Origin: Polynucleobacter meluiroseus
GTDB taxonomy: Bacteria; Verrucomicrobiota; Verrucomicrobiia; Opitutales; UBA953
Assembly: GCA_943323725.2 (NCBI GenBank)
Contig: CALPIW020000013.1
Location: 1 to 15,105 of the forward strand
Direction of reading: 5' to 3'
Length of the DNA stretch: 15,105 bases
Each line of letters starts with the position of its first letter. The stretch's first letter is position 1. Under the pieces are notes generated by a model that saw nothing but the letters and a program-made list of their open reading frames with translations, ran no database searches and was not told the origin of the DNA. Positions 13,289 to 15,105 of this stretch are shown in pieces. A program made the position numbers and the translations under genes.

Positions 13289-15105
13289 ATGAGCGAAAAT
13301 TCCGAGAAAACCCCGAATCGCGGCAAGCACGCCGGTAACGAAAGCTACGGCGCGGCCGACATCAAGCGCCTCAAGGGCCTGAAGGCCGTCCGCGAGCGAC
13401 CTGGTATGTATATCGGCGATACGAACGAGACGGGTCTCCACCACTGCGTGTATGAGATCGTCGACAACTCGATCGACGAAGCCCTCGCCGGTTATTGCAA
13501 GAGCATCAAGGTCGAGATCCATGCGGACGGTTCGCTGTCCGTCGAGGACGACGGTCGCGGCATCCCTGTCGCGATGCACCCGGAAGAAAAGGTGCCGACG
13601 CTCGAGCTCGTGCTCACCAACCTCCACGCCGGTGGTAAGTTCGACAAGGGCGCCTACCAGGTCTCCGGCGGCCTCAACGGCGTCGGCGCGAAGTGCGTCA
13701 ACGCCCTTTCCGACAGCTTCATCGCGGAAGTCAGCCGCGAAGGCGAAGTCCACCAGATGAAGTTCTGCCGCGGTGAAGTCACGCAGTCGATCAAGGTCAT
13801 CGGCAAGACGAAGCGCACCGGCACGAAGATCACCTTCCATCCGGACCCGGAGATCTTCGTCGCGACCCAGGAGTTCAAGTACGACACGCTCGTCCGCCGC
13901 ATGCGCGAGCTGGCGTTCCTCGTCCCCGGCATCACGGTCGAGATGAAGGACCAGCGTACCAACCGCGCCGACAAGTTCGAGTTCAAGGAAGGCATCGCCG
14001 AATACGTCTCCTTCCTCAACGCGAACGAGGAGCGCCTCTTCGAGAAGCCGATCCTGATCTCGGCCGAGGTCGATTTCACCGATCTGTCCAACCCCCGCGT
14101 GATGGCCGACGGCGAGAAGCCCAAGCCGGGCATGCGCCGCATGACCCTCGACGTGGCCCTGCAGTACAACGACCGCTACGATGAGATGGTCTTCAGCTAC
14201 GCCAACCTGATCAATCAGCCCGAAGGCGGCACCCACCTCTCCGGCTTCCGTTCCGCGCTCACCCGCGTGATCAATCACTACGCGAAGTCCAATAATCTCA
14301 TCAAGGACAAGGACGCCAAACTCAACGGCGACGACATGCGCGAAGGCCTCGTGGCCGTCATTTCCGTCAAGCACCCGGATCCGAAGTTCCAGTCCCAGAA
14401 CAAGACCCGCCTGACGAACCCGGAAGTCGAAGGCATCGTGACCTCCGTCGTCGGCGAGCAGCTCAAGTACTACCTCGAGCGAGACCCGAAGACCGGCCGT
14501 CGCATCGTCGACAAGTGCCTCAACGCCGCCCGCGCCCGCGAAGCCGCCCGCAAGGCCCGCGAGACGGTCCGTAAGTCCGCCATGTCCTCCGGCGGCCTCC
14601 CCGGCAAGCTGGCCGACTGTTCCGAGAGCGATCCGTCCGTCTGCGAACTCTACATCGTCGAAGGCGACTCGGCCGGTGGTTCCGCCAAGCAGGGCCGCGA
14701 CCGCCGCTACCAGGCGATCCTCCCGATCAAGGGCAAGATCCTCAACGTCGAGAAGGCGCGCATCGACAAGATCCTCTCCAACGAGGAAATCCGCACGATC
14801 ATCACCGCCTGCGGCACCGGCATCGGCAAGCACGAGGGTGACGGCGCCTTCGACGTCACGAAGTGCCGCTACCATAAGCTCGTCATCATGACGGACGCGG
14901 ACGTCGACGGCTCGCACATCCGTACGCTGCTCCTGACGTTCCTCTTCCGCCAGATGCCCGGCCTCATCGAGGCGGGTTACGTCTACATCGCCCAGCCGCC
15001 CCTGTACCGCATCAAGCGCAAGAAGCGCGAGCAGTACGTCGACAACGACCCGGAACTGAACCGCATCCTCCTCGAGCTCGGCTCCGAGGACGTGAACCTG
15101 CTCCG
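13289..15105 (+). CDS. gyrB: DNA gyrase subunit B, 3' partial
   Basis: ATPase subunit of gyrase, which introduces negative supercoils together with GyrA. The first 605 codons are visible. GHKL ATPase domain: catalytic E56 and Mg-binding N60 in YEIVDNSIDEA, ATP-contacting D87 in EDDGRGIP, and the lid GGLNGVGAKCVNALS, each about 14 residues later than in E. coli because of an N-terminal extension. The transducer domain includes EGGTHLSGFRSALTR and QNKTRLTNPEV. The TOPRIM domain has EGDSAGGSAKQGRDR (E458) and the metal site DADVDGSHI (D536, D538, D540). PLYRIKRKK lies close to the cut end. GyrB rather than ParE is favoured by the family pattern around EGDSAGG and by QPPLYR, though the missing C-terminus would settle it. 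The ATG at 13289 lacks a Shine-Dalgarno sequence. Confidence 0.95.
   Translation, partial: MSENSEKTPNRGKHAGNESYGAADIKRLKGLKAVRERPGMYIGDTNETGLHHCVYEIVDNSIDEALAGYCKSIKVEIHADGSLSVEDDGRGIPVAMHPEEKVPTLELVLTNLHAGGKFDKGAYQVSGGLNGVGAKCVNALSDSFIAEVSREGEVHQMKFCRGEVTQSIKVIGKTKRTGTKITFHPDPEIFVATQEFKYDTLVRRMRELAFLVPGITVEMKDQRTNRADKFEFKEGIAEYVSFLNANEERLFEKPILISAEVDFTDLSNPRVMADGEKPKPGMRRMTLDVALQYNDRYDEMVFSYANLINQPEGGTHLSGFRSALTRVINHYAKSNNLIKDKDAKLNGDDMREGLVAVISVKHPDPKFQSQNKTRLTNPEVEGIVTSVVGEQLKYYLERDPKTGRRIVDKCLNAARAREAARKARETVRKSAMSSGGLPGKLADCSESDPSVCELYIVEGDSAGGSAKQGRDRRYQAILPIKGKILNVEKARIDKILSNEEIRTIITACGTGIGKHEGDGAFDVTKCRYHKLVIMTDADVDGSHIRTLLLTFLFRQMPGLIEAGYVYIAQPPLYRIKRKKREQYVDNDPELNRILLELGSEDVNLL

Noticed and set aside
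13153..13338. 61-codon plus-strand frame in the gyrB leader
   Set aside because: It overlaps the gyrB start in another frame, has no motif, and coincides with the hairpin region.
13283..14917. 544-codon open frame on the minus strand across gyrB
   Set aside because: It is the shadow of intact GyrB, with the same Asp/Val/Leu-rich composition and no domain.

Overview
The window is a dense, GC-rich stretch of bacterial chromosome from a Gram-negative organism: it carries bamA, a skp/OmpH chaperone gene and lpxD. Codons end strongly in C or G, no translation start has a convincing Shine-Dalgarno sequence, and an OleA/OleB-type pair is present. Together with the family variants seen, this suggests the PVC group, most likely Verrucomicrobiota (Opitutae-like). 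That placement is inference from protein style and gene order, not a database match.

Layout. (1) 1-2439, plus strand: translation and replication cluster with rplY (5' end cut off), pth, rpsF, ssb and rplI, closed by a strong intrinsic terminator at 2457-2488. rpsR, which often lies between ssb and rplI, is missing here. (2) 2596-9212, plus strand: dnaB overlaps bamA by 8 nt, followed by the envelope genes skp and lpxD and then prs. A hairpin separates skp from lpxD. A perfect 14-bp hairpin at 9231-9262 with A and T runs on both sides can terminate prs and the convergent gene that follows. (3) 9284-9796, minus strand: an exported PrxQ/BCP-type peroxiredoxin. (4) 9890-13055, plus strand: a compact four-gene lipid operon of fabZ-like dehydratase, FabI-like enoyl reductase, OleA-like thiolase-fold condensing enzyme and OleB-like alpha/beta hydrolase, with junctions of 3 nt or less or overlapping. 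(5) 13289-end: gyrB, cut off by the window edge, behind a 233-nt leader rich in short repeats and hairpins.

How the parts relate. Regions 1 and 2 combine protein synthesis, replication and outer-membrane building: BamA inserts outer-membrane proteins, Skp escorts them, LpxD acylates the lipid A precursor, and Prs makes PRPP for nucleotides. Region 4 looks like a dedicated fatty-acyl route: FabZ and FabI complete chain elongation, OleA would condense two acyl chains head to head, and OleB would act on the product. The usual partners OleC and OleD are not in the window.

The most unusual non-coding signal is an 11-bp phased direct repeat beginning GTGA, found as three copies before dnaB and two copies before gyrB. 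No tRNA, rRNA, CRISPR array, insertion sequence or prophage gene was seen, and no gene-free stretch exceeds 300 bases.
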